Numbered from the stretch's first letter, positions 1 to 5,968 are shown. The stretch: DNA of 7,790 nucleotides from Actinomycetes bacterium (GCA_025964635.1 JAOPYP010000392.1:1-7790), one strand, 5' to 3'. The notes: generated from the letters alone by a model not told the origin. Numbers and translations are program-made.

Positions 1-313
1 CGGCCGCGTCCAGGCCAGCGTCTTGCATCGCCTGGTCGAAACAGGCAATCGCCCGGCGGTCCATCTCCTCGTGCGGGCCGTTGCCGCTGTGGATCCGCAC
101 GACTGAGGTCTCGTCCCCGTACATGCCGGAGTACGTGGCGGGGCCACCCAGGGCCTCGGCCCAGTAGGCGGCGAGGCGCTCGCTGTGCTGCGGATGCAAT
201 CCGTGGCTGAACGCGTGGCTGACTATCTCGTCGGCCATCACCCGGGAGTGCCAGGCCTCGGCCAGGCGGAGCAGGCCCTCACTGCCGCCCGCGGTCTCGT
301 ACACGCTCTGCAT
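1..313 (-). CDS. Group II truncated haemoglobin-like protein (N-terminal part, runs off left edge)
   Basis: The minus-strand frame is open from ATG 313 to the window edge, giving 104 visible residues. It begins MQSVYETAGGSEGLLRLAEA and continues through YWAEALGGPATYSGMYGDE and RIHSGNGPHEEMDRRAIACF. I recognise these stretches as the globin family that actinobacterial annotations call group II truncated haemoglobin or globin-like oxidoreductase. Truncated globins bind haem in a two-over-two helical fold and handle O2, NO or related ligands in the cytoplasm. His75 in RIHSGNG is the likely proximal haem ligand, by position only. The C-terminal third is missing because the window ends. A GGAGGT Shine-Dalgarno directly abuts ATG 313 with no spacer, so GTG 304 (Val4, spacer 9) may be the true start. 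No partner gene is visible; the gene is divergent from the unknown gene at 508. Confidence 0.82.
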   Translation of the reverse strand, partial: MQSVYETAGGSEGLLRLAEAWHSRVMADEIVSHAFSHGLHPQHSERLAAYWAEALGGPATYSGMYGDETSVVRIHSGNGPHEEMDRRAIACFDQAMQDAGLDAA

Positions 314-458
314 ACCTCCAGAATGCCAGGCCACGCGGGACGACAGCTCACGACCGGCCACGCCACGCCCGGTCCTCGTTCGGGCCACCCGCATGCCCGC
401 GTGCCGCGCGTTACCTTCGTCCCGCCAGATCCGTCATAGGCATGAGCACACGGATAAC

Positions 459-486
459 CCGGTGCTGCGAGGCACTCGCTCACCGG
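459..486 (+). promoter_or_regulatory. Strong stem-loop just upstream of the 508 gene's ribosome-binding site
   Basis: CCGGTG (459-464) pairs with CACCGG (481-486), and inside it GCGAG (467-471) pairs with CTCGC (475-479) around a GCA loop. This makes 11 base pairs interrupted only by a small 2/1 internal loop. The hairpin ends seven bases before the AAAGGA ribosome-binding site (493-498) of the downstream gene. It could be a 5' UTR structure influencing translation or mRNA stability, a protein-binding inverted repeat, or a chance product of high GC. The structure is seen directly; the role is inferred. Confidence 0.45.
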
Positions 487-507
487 TCGACGAAAGGATG
501 GTGGCTC

Positions 508-939
508 ATGCTCGGCCGTAAGACCTATACACCAGAAGAAGTTGACCGCGGCAAAAGTGCGGTTGCCCAGCAGCTCGCGGCCTACGACCGGCTCGCAGAC
601 GCCGCCGCCAGCACGCCCGGAAACCAGAAGGCCCGCGCCGCGCTCCAGGACTTCGAGGTGGTGTTCTTCAACAACATGACGATCGCGCTGGACCGCTACT
701 TCGTGTACAGGCTCCGGGTAGTCACCGGCAAGGACACCAACCCACTCAACGAGGTTGAACTGCTCACCGACTCCCTGATGAACAACGCCGGAGTCCTGCG
801 TGGCAACAACGTGATCAAGCTAGTGCCTGACGAATCGGTCCTGAAGCTCCATCCCGGCGACCACATCAGGATGACCCGGGCGGACTTCGAGCGCTTGTCG
901 GCTGCGTTCTTCGCCGACCTGGAACGCAAATTCCTGTAG
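508..939 (+). CDS. Conserved-looking hypothetical protein, 143 aa, unknown function
   Basis: I do not recognise a named family. The product starts MLGRKTYTPEEVDRGKSAVA and is soluble, mixed-charge and probably mostly helical, with no signal peptide, membrane segment, Cys cluster or evident catalytic motif. The centre has an aromatic-rich stretch (FEVVFFNNMTIALDRYFVYR) and then a GKDTNPLNEVELL segment. The C-terminal part ends FERLSAAFFADLERKFL, a probable amphipathic helix. ATG 508 is chosen over upstream ATG 442 because AAAGGA (493-498) lies nine bases before it. The upstream 22 codons (MSTRITRCCEALAHRSTKGW) also read like untranslated leader and contain the stem-loop at 459-486. The third-position GC pattern and this start support a real gene. 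It stands alone, divergent from the globin gene and convergent with the VOC gene. Confidence 0.75.
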   Translation: MLGRKTYTPEEVDRGKSAVAQQLAAYDRLADAAASTPGNQKARAALQDFEVVFFNNMTIALDRYFVYRLRVVTGKDTNPLNEVELLTDSLMNNAGVLRGNNVIKLVPDESVLKLHPGDHIRMTRADFERLSAAFFADLERKFL

Positions 940-948
940 CCGGAGCCC

Positions 949-998
949 CGGCGCAGCGCCGCGTGAACTGCCGGTCAGCTGATCAGCAGCGCCAGTTC
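949..998. terminator. Candidate hairpin terminator region between convergent genes
   Basis: Two short inverted repeats follow the stop codon at 939. One is CGGCG-CAG-CGCCG at 949-961. The other has outer arms GAACTG (965-970) and CAGTTC (993-998) enclosing the palindrome GCTGATCAGC (978-987). There is no T-tract, as is common for actinobacterial terminators. The placement between two convergent stop codons makes a bidirectional terminator plausible. Confidence 0.35.
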
Positions 999-1085
999 CG
1001 CACCGGCTGCGAGCATCGTCCCCAGGACACCCCACGATCTGACCGAGCTCGATTTCCTGCCCGGGTATGGGCACCCGGCGCGAGG

Positions 1086-1484
1086 TCAATCCGGCCAGTG
1101 CGAAACTGGCGGCTCCAGCACGCAGAACTCGTTGCCGTCTGGGTCGGCCAGGATGTGCCAGCGCCAGCCGGACTCGGCGACAGGCTCCTCCGTCAGGACC
1201 CGGGCACCAAGACTGGTGAGCCGTTGCATCTCAGACTCAAGTTCGCGCGTGCGCAAGTCGAGATGGACCCGGTTCTTCGCGTGCTTGCCCTCGGGAACCT
1301 GCTGCAGAAGAATCTCGGCGCCCTGGCCATTGCCCGGCAGCAGGCTCTGATAACGCCCACTGGCGACGCCGTCCCGGACGTACCCCAGTACCCCGGTCCA
1401 GAATTCCGCTGAGCGGTCCAGCTGGGAGCAGTCGATCACGACTACCAGTTCACCCCGCAGGTACGGATGTGGCTCACGGCGCAT
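1086..1484 (-). CDS. VOC family protein (glyoxalase/bleomycin-resistance fold), 132 aa
   Basis: This is a single vicinal-oxygen-chelate domain of usual length. The first beta-alpha unit is LVVVIDCSQLDRSAEFWTGV, where the SAEFW helix is characteristic. The second half contains NRVHLDLRT (His74, a typical metal-site position), then WRWHILADPDGNEFCVLEPP, the hallmark DPDGNEF with Glu119 in the second metal-site position. It most resembles the Glyoxalase_6-type proteins common in actinobacteria. The substrate cannot be deduced; roles in this superfamily include isomerisation, ring cleavage and antibiotic binding. ATG 1484 is the only sensible start, although the ribosome-binding site before it is weak. 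It is divergent from a second VOC gene 209 bases away and convergent with the unknown gene at 508-939. Confidence 0.88.
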   Translation of the reverse strand: MRREPHPYLRGELVVVIDCSQLDRSAEFWTGVLGYVRDGVASGRYQSLLPGNGQGAEILLQQVPEGKHAKNRVHLDLRTRELESEMQRLTSLGARVLTEEPVAESGWRWHILADPDGNEFCVLEPPVSHWPD

Positions 1485-1536
1485 GACCCGATTCTGCCCC
1501 CGGAACCCAGCGGACTCGCTCGGTCATGCCACCGCC

Positions 1537-1550
1537 CGGCCTTCGGGCCG
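1537..1550. other. Small UUCG-loop hairpin in the divergent VOC intergenic region
   Basis: CGGCC-TTCG-GGCCG forms a perfect 5-bp stem closed by a cUUCGg-type tetraloop, one of the most stable RNA loops. It lies 53 bases upstream of the minus-strand VOC start and 144 bases upstream of the plus-strand VOC start. It could sit in the 5' leader of the plus-strand gene or be incidental. The rest of 1485-1693 shows no clear promoter or gene. Confidence 0.3.
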
Positions 1551-1693
1551 AATCCGCGTCCGCCGTCGTGCTGGCCCCTGTAGTGCCTGAGGGAGCAGGA
1601 TTTCAGGGTGGCCAGCGATGTCGTGTGGTGGCCAGGATCGCCGCGGGCTACCAGCGAGCGGGCCGCGCAGCCTGGGCCGAAAGGGGAGTAGCC

Positions 1694-2074
1694 ATGCTGG
1701 AGTCGAGCAATGTGGTCGCCTTCGTAGCGTCGACGGACCTGCGGAGGGCCCGGGTGTTCTACGAACAGACGCTGGGCCTGGCTGTCGCCGGGCAATCAGA
1801 CTTCGCCTGCGTGTTTGATGCGAACGGCACCATGCTCCGCGTGACTGCGGTCCCGGAGGTCGCCCGCGCCGGTTACACCGTCCTGGGCTGGTCCGTCACC
1901 GATATCGCGGCCACCGTCGGGGCGCTCACCAGCAAGGGCGTCGTGTTCACCCGGTATGACGGGATGGATCAGGACGAGATGGGAGTCTGGACCACTCCCG
2001 GCGGCGACAAAGTCGCATGGTTCACGGATCCCGACGGCAACCTCCTGTCGCTGACCCAGTTCGTCGGGATGTGA
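1694..2074 (+). CDS. VOC family protein, 126 aa, second and divergent copy
   Basis: This is another single vicinal-oxygen-chelate domain. The N-terminal half shows VVAFVASTDLRRARVFYEQT and then FDANGTMLRVT. The C-terminal half shows VLGWSVTDIAATVGALTSKG, FTRYDGMDQDEMGVWTTPGG and ends KVAWFTDPDGNLLSLTQF. I recognise this as a widespread actinobacterial VOC type, and its sequence is quite different from the neighbour at 1086-1484. The first metal-ligand position is not an obvious His (start reads SSNVVAF) and the C-terminal one reads NLLSL rather than NxxE, so it may not bind metal in the classical way. Function and substrate are unknown. ATG 1694 is chosen because AAGGGGAG (1681-1688) lies five bases upstream; the in-frame extension back to 1526 does not look coding. 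Confidence 0.88.
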   Translation: MLESSNVVAFVASTDLRRARVFYEQTLGLAVAGQSDFACVFDANGTMLRVTAVPEVARAGYTVLGWSVTDIAATVGALTSKGVVFTRYDGMDQDEMGVWTTPGGDKVAWFTDPDGNLLSLTQFVGM

Positions 2075-2149
2075 TCACGTCTGCCGGGTGGCTTCAGCGC
2101 ACCTGGATTCCGTAGGGCTCATCGCCAGCGCGGGGGACGCCGGTGTCGA

Positions 2150-2171
2150 AGTCGGCCGCCCCGTTCCGACT
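2150..2171 (+). terminator. Weak hairpin downstream of the second VOC gene
   Basis: AGTCGG (2150-2155) pairs with CCGACT (2166-2171) across a 10-base loop, 76 bases after the VOC stop at 2074. There is no T-tract. A 12-bp perfect palindrome, CCGGGGCCCCGG, follows at 2190-2201, just ahead of the AGGAG ribosome-binding site of the next gene. Either could end transcription of the VOC gene or belong to the control region of the DUF6069 gene. Confidence 0.22.
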
Positions 2172-2223
2172 GGTCAGTGAGCGGGGCCGCCGGGGCCCCG
2201 GTTTACGGACAGGAGCCGTCATC

Positions 2224-2706
2224 ATGACCACCGAAACCCGTCGCACCCAGGCCGTCGCCACCGCTGGTACCCGGGTCACCTCCCGGCTCGCAGAGCTTCC
2301 CCTGCCGGTGGCTGGCGCCATCGCAGCCGTGGCCGGAGCGATCGTGCTGTACGCCTACGGGGCGCTGGCCCGGGCACTGTCGGTCCCGATGCGGGCCGGC
2401 GAACCAGGCGCCAGCCATGCCCAGGCGATCACGCCGTTCAGCTTCGCCTCCGGCGTCGTCTTCTGCACCATCATCGGCACGATCCTGGCCATGATCCTGG
2501 CCGCCCGCGCCGGTCACCCCGCGCGGGCCTTCCTGCGCACCGCCCTGATCCTGGTGGCGGTCTCGCTGGCCTTCCCGCTGGCCGCCAGCCATGCCACTGA
2601 AGCGACCCGGCTCACTCTGGCGCTGGGTCACCTGGTCGGCGCAGCCATCGTCATCCCGCTCATTACCCTGCGCCTCACCCGGGCCCAGCACCCCCGCCGT
2701 GGGTGA
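2224..2706 (+). CDS. DUF6069 family four-helix membrane protein, 160 aa
   Basis: The product begins MTTETRRTQAVATAG with a short cytoplasmic tail. Four hydrophobic segments follow: about residues 27-51 (VAGAIAAVAGAIVLYAYGAL), 72-95 (SFASGVVFCTIIGTILAMIL), 103-122 (LRTALILVAVSLAFPLA) and 129-149 (LTLALGHLVGAAIVIPLI). The order PFSF then a helix, an Arg/His-containing loop (AARAGHPARAF), SLAFPLA and LALGHLVGAAIVIPL matches the actinobacterial DUF6069 family. That family has no established biochemical role that I know of. ATG 2224 is supported by AGGAG (2211-2215) eight bases upstream; the in-frame start at 2143 lacks one. The gene is a single unit, convergent with the kinase operon 51 bases away. 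Confidence 0.86.
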   Translation: MTTETRRTQAVATAGTRVTSRLAELPLPVAGAIAAVAGAIVLYAYGALARALSVPMRAGEPGASHAQAITPFSFASGVVFCTIIGTILAMILAARAGHPARAFLRTALILVAVSLAFPLAASHATEATRLTLALGHLVGAAIVIPLITLRLTRAQHPRRG

Positions 2707-2710
2707 GCAG

Positions 2711-2729
2711 TCAGCGAGCAGCCCGCTGA
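2711..2729. terminator. Hairpin between convergent DUF6069 and kinase genes
   Basis: TCAGCG (2711-2716) and CGCTGA (2724-2729) form a 6-bp stem around a 7-base loop, starting five bases after the DUF6069 stop. CGCTGA occurs again at 2751-2756, beside the kinase stop. No T-tract is present. The position between two convergent stops suggests a shared terminator. Confidence 0.4.
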
Positions 2730-2757
2730 GTGACCGCCGCCGAGGACGAACGCTGAC

Positions 2758-4263
2758 TCAGTCGCCGCCCGGCCCGTTCCCCCCGCCTCCGTTGCTCCCC
2801 TGGTGGTCTCGGCCGTGGTGGCGACGGTGGTCCGGCGGCGCGGCGGCCGCCGTCACCGTGATGATGCTCCCTTCGGCCACACGTCCGCTGGGCTGCACGG
2901 CCAGAACGGTGCCGGGCGGCGAGCCGACGGCCATGGACCGCAGCACCCGGGGGCGCAAGCCCAGGTCGGCCAGATGCTCGCGCACGGCCCCGGCCGGACG
3001 CCCGAGCAGGGCGGCGGCGTTGACGTTCACGCCCGCCGGCGCCAGCGGGCTAGCGCCCGGCGACGCCGGATGGGTGGCGGCCACTGGCGGTGGGGCCGGG
3101 CTGCTGACCACGCTGGCCAGCAGCCACCCGGTCACGGCCAGCAAGATCGCAGCGAGCGCTGCGATCAATCCGCCCCGCCGCGGCCACCGCCCCGCCGTCC
3201 GCGTTCCCGGCGGGTCGGCCGAGGAGTACCCCCCGCCTGGGAACGGTGCCGTCCATGATCCGCCCGGAGGCCAGCCGTCCTCCGGCCCGCCGTCCTGCCG
3301 CCAGCCGTCCGCCGGGGCGGAAGGCCGGTCCAGCATCTCGGTCGGCGGAGCGTGCGGATCGAGCAGGACGGCGGTATGACCGTCTGCGCGCCCTGGCGAG
3401 TGGGCGTCAGGCCGGCCAGGCGGGGCGGCGGCGGCTGATCCGCCGTTCATCGCGTCCCGCAGCTGGGCCGCGCGCACGGCGATCTGCCCGGCGCTGCCCG
3501 GCCGGCCCTCCGGGTCTTTCGCGGTCAGCGCGGTGACCAGGGCGGTCACGGCGGGCGGCACGGCCGGGGGCAGCGGCGGCAGCGGCTGGAACCGGGTCGC
3601 GCCCGCGATCTCCATCGGGGTGCCGCGGAACGGCGGTGTCCCGGTCAGGCATTCATACGCCACGATGCCCAGGGAGTACAGGTCACTGGCGGCCGTGGCG
3701 GGCTCACCGGCGGCCCGCTCCGGGGCCAGGTAGGCGGGCGTGCCCACGAGCGACCCGGCCTGGGTGAGGGGCGCGGATCCCGCGGCGTGCGCGATCCCGA
3801 AATCGGTGATCTTCACCCGGCCGTCGCGGCCCATCAGCAGGTTGGCCGGTTTGACATCGCGGTGGACCAGCCCGGCCGCGTGCGCGGCAGCCAGGCCCCC
3901 GGCCACCTGGGCGACCACGTCCACCGCCGCGGCCGGATCCAGCGGGCCGCCGGCCAGCACACCCGCCAGCGACGGCCCGTCCACCAGCTCCAGCACCAGA
4001 TAGGGCGGCCCCCCCGGGGCGGCCTCACCGTAGTCATAGACCTGCGCGATGGCGGGATGAGTCAGCGACCCGGCATGCCGCGCCTCAGCGCGGAACCTGG
4101 CCAGCGTCCCCGGATGACCCGCGTACCCCTCCTGGAGCAGTTTCACCGCCACCGGCCGCCCAAGCACCAGATCCCCGGCCCGCCACACCTCACCGACGCC
4201 GCCAGCCGCGATCCGGCTCTCCAGCCGGTAACGGCCCGCGAGCACCAACCCTGGGACAGGCAT
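2758..4263 (-). CDS. Membrane Ser/Thr protein kinase with one extracellular PASTA domain, 501 aa
   Basis: This is a Hanks-type kinase. Numbered from ATG 4263, it has a P-loop at 18-27 (IAAGGVGEVW, first loop Gly replaced by Ala, frequent in actinobacteria) and VAVK with Lys41. The catalytic loop is HRDVKPAN (Asp136, Lys138, Asn141), followed by DFG at 154-156. The activation segment is SLVGTPAYLAPE, with likely phosphorylated Thr175 and APE at 180-182. All catalytic residues are intact. A Pro/Gly/Asp-rich linker (about 275-360) leads to one transmembrane helix at about 365-386. A single PASTA-like domain follows at about 408-473 (LLGRPAGAVREHLADLGL, then GSPPGTVLAVQPSGRVAEGS), with a His/Gly-rich tail (DHRRHHGRDHQG). 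PASTA domains in other kinases sense peptidoglycan fragments. A GAGGG site before ATG 4263 favours it; GTG 4275 would overlap the upstream gene as GTGA. It is the last gene of the sigma operon. Confidence 0.93.
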   Translation of the reverse strand: MPVPGLVLAGRYRLESRIAAGGVGEVWRAGDLVLGRPVAVKLLQEGYAGHPGTLARFRAEARHAGSLTHPAIAQVYDYGEAAPGGPPYLVLELVDGPSLAGVLAGGPLDPAAAVDVVAQVAGGLAAAHAAGLVHRDVKPANLLMGRDGRVKITDFGIAHAAGSAPLTQAGSLVGTPAYLAPERAAGEPATAASDLYSLGIVAYECLTGTPPFRGTPMEIAGATRFQPLPPLPPAVPPAVTALVTALTAKDPEGRPGSAGQIAVRAAQLRDAMNGGSAAAAPPGRPDAHSPGRADGHTAVLLDPHAPPTEMLDRPSAPADGWRQDGGPEDGWPPGGSWTAPFPGGGYSSADPPGTRTAGRWPRRGGLIAALAAILLAVTGWLLASVVSSPAPPPVAATHPASPGASPLAPAGVNVNAAALLGRPAGAVREHLADLGLRPRVLRSMAVGSPPGTVLAVQPSGRVAEGSIITVTAAAAPPDHRRHHGRDHQGSNGGGGNGPGGD

Positions 4264-4271
4264 GACCGCCC

Positions 4272-5396
4272 TCACGCTAGCCGGCCGCCGGTGACCCGCC
4301 CCGCCAGCCAGAGCCGCGCACCGGCACCGAGGCCAGGGCAGCGCCCGCCCGGGTAGCCCCGGGCCCCTCCCCGGGGAACAGGCCCCCCGGCCCCAAGAAC
4401 GGCAGCCCTGCCGGATCCGTTACCGGCTCGTGCGCGCGGCGGCGCTCCGTCCGCCGGTGCCGCGCTCGCAGGACCCCGGTCGACCTGGCCGATCGCCTGG
4501 GGATGACTGGCCGGCTTGCCCGTCGGGTGGCTGGCTGGCCCCGGGCTGGGGTGGCTGCCCCGTGGGCGGCCCGGGTGACTTGGATGGCCCGGGTGGCTCG
4601 GGTGGCTCGGGTGGCCGGCCGGCTTGCTGGCGCCTGTCCTGGCCGGAGCGTGCGAGGACGCTGCGGACGGCTTGCCGCCACCATGGCCGCGCTGATGGCC
4701 AGGCGGCGCCTTTCCGGGGTGGGCGGCCGCCGCGCAGTAGGCCTTCACCCGGGCTGCCCCGCCTGACGCGGCGGCCAGGTTGCGGAACGCCACTGCTTTC
4801 TCCCGGCCGTTGCCGTTCGCCCTGGCCTGCGCGTACGCATGGCACAGGCCATGCGCGCCCGGGATAGCCGGAGCCGGTCCGGAGGAAGTGACTGGCTGCC
4901 CGGGAGGCCTGGCCAGGTGCGGCGCGGGCGCCCCCAGGGCATGGTGCGCGAAACTCTGCACGGGGGTAGGCAGCACGCCCGCGTAGGCCGCGGCGGTCAG
5001 GCCGCCGGCGGCGACGGCGGCGGCCAGGACGAGTTTGACGCTGAGCACGGATGCGAGCAGGCGGATGCGCCCGCGGCCTGCGTTACGGCCCCCCGCACTC
5101 CGGGTCCGGGCGGGCCGGGTCCGGGCGGGCCGGGCCCGCCCGGGCCGCGCCGAGGTGAATTCTCCCCGGTACGCCGCCCTCGCGTCCGTCTCGCCAGCGA
5201 TCTCGCGGGCGGATGGCGCCACAGTGAGCGCGGCGATGGCTTCCGCCAGCGGGCGCAGCCCCCTCTCCGCGTCCGCTGGCGGAAGGTCCCCGGCGAGCAG
5301 CACCTCGTAGGCAGAGTCTCCGATCGCTGGGACGCCGCCTGGTGGTGAACTCGGGAGGTTCGGCATGTCACCGTCCCAACCGCCGGGGCCGTTCAT
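4272..5396 (-). CDS. Anti-sigma-factor-like single-pass membrane protein with His/Pro-rich C-terminus
   Basis: The N-terminal cytoplasmic part (about 25-80) reads DSAYEVLLAGDLPPADAERG, LRPLAEAIAALTVAP and AREIAGETDARAAYRGEF. This resembles the segment before the membrane helix of many actinobacterial anti-sigma-type proteins encoded beside ECF sigma genes. There is no HxxxCxxC zinc motif, so it is not a classical ZAS anti-sigma factor. An Arg-rich region (about 83-112) precedes one transmembrane helix at about 112-140. Outside lies a conserved-looking module with two cysteines (Cys185 in HGLCHAYAQ, Cys221 in VKAYCAAAA) that could form a disulphide. Low-complexity GHP/SHP repeats follow. The start overlaps the sigma stop as ATGA, and the stop lies beside the kinase start. 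Third-position GC weakens after about residue 303, and another frame ending at TAG 4277-4279 looks more coding-like, so the last 70 residues are doubtful. Confidence 0.72.
   Translation of the reverse strand: MNGPGGWDGDMPNLPSSPPGGVPAIGDSAYEVLLAGDLPPADAERGLRPLAEAIAALTVAPSAREIAGETDARAAYRGEFTSARPGRARPARTRPARTRSAGGRNAGRGRIRLLASVLSVKLVLAAAVAAGGLTAAAYAGVLPTPVQSFAHHALGAPAPHLARPPGQPVTSSGPAPAIPGAHGLCHAYAQARANGNGREKAVAFRNLAAASGGAARVKAYCAAAAHPGKAPPGHQRGHGGGKPSAASSHAPARTGASKPAGHPSHPSHPGHPSHPGRPRGSHPSPGPASHPTGKPASHPQAIGQVDRGPASAAPADGAPPRARAGNGSGRAAVLGAGGPVPRGGARGYPGGRCPGLGAGARLWLAGRVTGGRLA
4573..4617. repeat. 9-bp tandem repeat encoding GHP/SHP tripeptides
   Basis: Five consecutive 9-base units, starting gggtgactt, ggatggccc, gggtggctc, gggtggctc and gggtggccg, are in tandem. 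On the minus strand they encode Ser/Gly-His-Pro triplets in the extracytoplasmic tail of the anti-sigma-like protein. Two units are identical. Such repeats can vary in number between strains by slippage. Confidence 0.75.
5101..5145. repeat. 15-bp direct repeat encoding Arg-rich RPART units
   Basis: The 15-mer cgggtccgggcgggc occurs twice in tandem (5101-5115 and 5116-5130), followed by a degenerate third copy at 5131-5145 (cgggcccgcccgggc). On the minus strand it encodes RPART-type pentapeptides on the cytoplasmic side of the membrane helix, matching the positive-inside rule. The repeat is GC-only apart from one T per unit. Confidence 0.75.
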
Positions 5397-5947
5397 GGTG
5401 TTACATCCGTCATCGTGAGGATCTGGGAAAGCCGCCGCAGGCCCCGGTGGGCCGCCACGCGCACCGCTCCCGGGCTCCGGCCCACGATCCGGGCGACGGT
5501 CTCGGTGTCCAGGCCTGCTACCACCCGCAGCAGGATCACCTCCGCCTGATGCGGCGGGAGCGTTGCCACCGTGGCAAGCGTCGCCTCGGTGGCCAGGTTC
5601 TCGATGGCCTCCCCGGCCGCGTCGGGGGTTCTCGGTTCCAGATCACGCGGCAGCTCCATGAGCTGTGCCACCGGGTGACGTGTACGGCGGCGGCGCTCGT
5701 CGAGAGCCCGCCTGCGGGCGATCGTGAACAGCCATCCGCGCCAGGCCCGCTCGTCCCCGCGGAAACCTGCCAGGCCGCGCACCACCTGAACCCAGGTCTC
5801 TCCCGCCACGTCTTCCGCTGTGTCCGGCGCGGCGACCCGCAGGTAACGCAGCAGGGCCGGGTGGGCATCGCGCCACAGCATCGCGAAGGCATCCTCGCTG
5901 CCGTTTTGCGCCGCGGCGAGGACGCCCAGGAAGTCTTCGCCGATCAC
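5393..5947 (-). CDS. ECF-type RNA polymerase sigma factor, 184 aa
   Basis: The length and two-domain plan fit the extracytoplasmic-function group. Region 2 spans about 18-92: FAMLWRDAHPALLRYLRVAA, DTAEDVAGETWVQVVRGL (region 2.2-like, normally core-binding), then RGWLFTIARRRALDERRRR, which normally melts and reads the -10 element. Region 4 spans about 120-176, with LPPHQAEVILLRVVAGL followed by the helix-turn-helix ETVARIVGRSPGAVRVAAHR that would bind the -35 element. Region 3 is absent, as expected. The start is GTG 5947; no Shine-Dalgarno precedes it, but a GATACT hexamer six bases upstream suggests a leaderless transcript. The stop overlaps the next gene's ATG as ATGA, implying translational coupling with the anti-sigma-like protein. 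The exact ECF subgroup was not assigned. Confidence 0.92.
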   Translation of the reverse strand: MIGEDFLGVLAAAQNGSEDAFAMLWRDAHPALLRYLRVAAPDTAEDVAGETWVQVVRGLAGFRGDERAWRGWLFTIARRRALDERRRRTRHPVAQLMELPRDLEPRTPDAAGEAIENLATEATLATVATLPPHQAEVILLRVVAGLDTETVARIVGRSPGAVRVAAHRGLRRLSQILTMTDVTP

Positions 5948-5968
5948 ACAGTGAGTATCGGTATCAAA
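5948..5968 (-). promoter_or_regulatory. Candidate leaderless promoter of the sigma operon
   Basis: Reading the minus strand toward the sigma start gives TTTGATACCGATACTCACTG and then T immediately before the GTG codon. GATACT lies six bases before GTG, the spacing of a -10 element whose transcript starts at the initiation codon. GATAC is repeated in tandem (GATACC GATACT). No convincing TTGACA-like -35 element is seen 17-18 bases further upstream. The absence of a ribosome-binding site fits a leaderless start. This is inference from spacing only. Confidence 0.35.

Noticed and set aside
442..507. Upstream in-frame ATG at 442 extending the 143-aa protein
   Set aside because: The extension has no ribosome-binding site, reads unlike a protein, and spans the stem-loop; ATG 508 has a good AAAGGA site.
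963..1412. Open plus-strand frame of 149 codons
   Set aside because: It is antisense to the clear VOC gene at 1086-1484, and the protein is unlike any family.
1442..1795. Minus-strand open frame across the divergent VOC intergenic region
   Set aside because: It overlaps both VOC genes, has no domain, and is rich in Arg/Gly/His, typical of a GC-driven shadow.
2203..2691. Minus-strand open frame opposite DUF6069
   Set aside because: Its composition (Gly/Gln/Asp/Arg runs) mirrors the codons of the four-helix membrane protein on the other strand.
3787..4356. Plus-strand open frame of 189 codons opposite the kinase
   Set aside because: The kinase on the opposite strand has every Hanks motif intact; this frame is its shadow.
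4573..5145. Possible CRISPR-like or regulatory repeat array
   Set aside because: The repeats are tandem, unspaced, multiples of three, and encode low-complexity protein segments.
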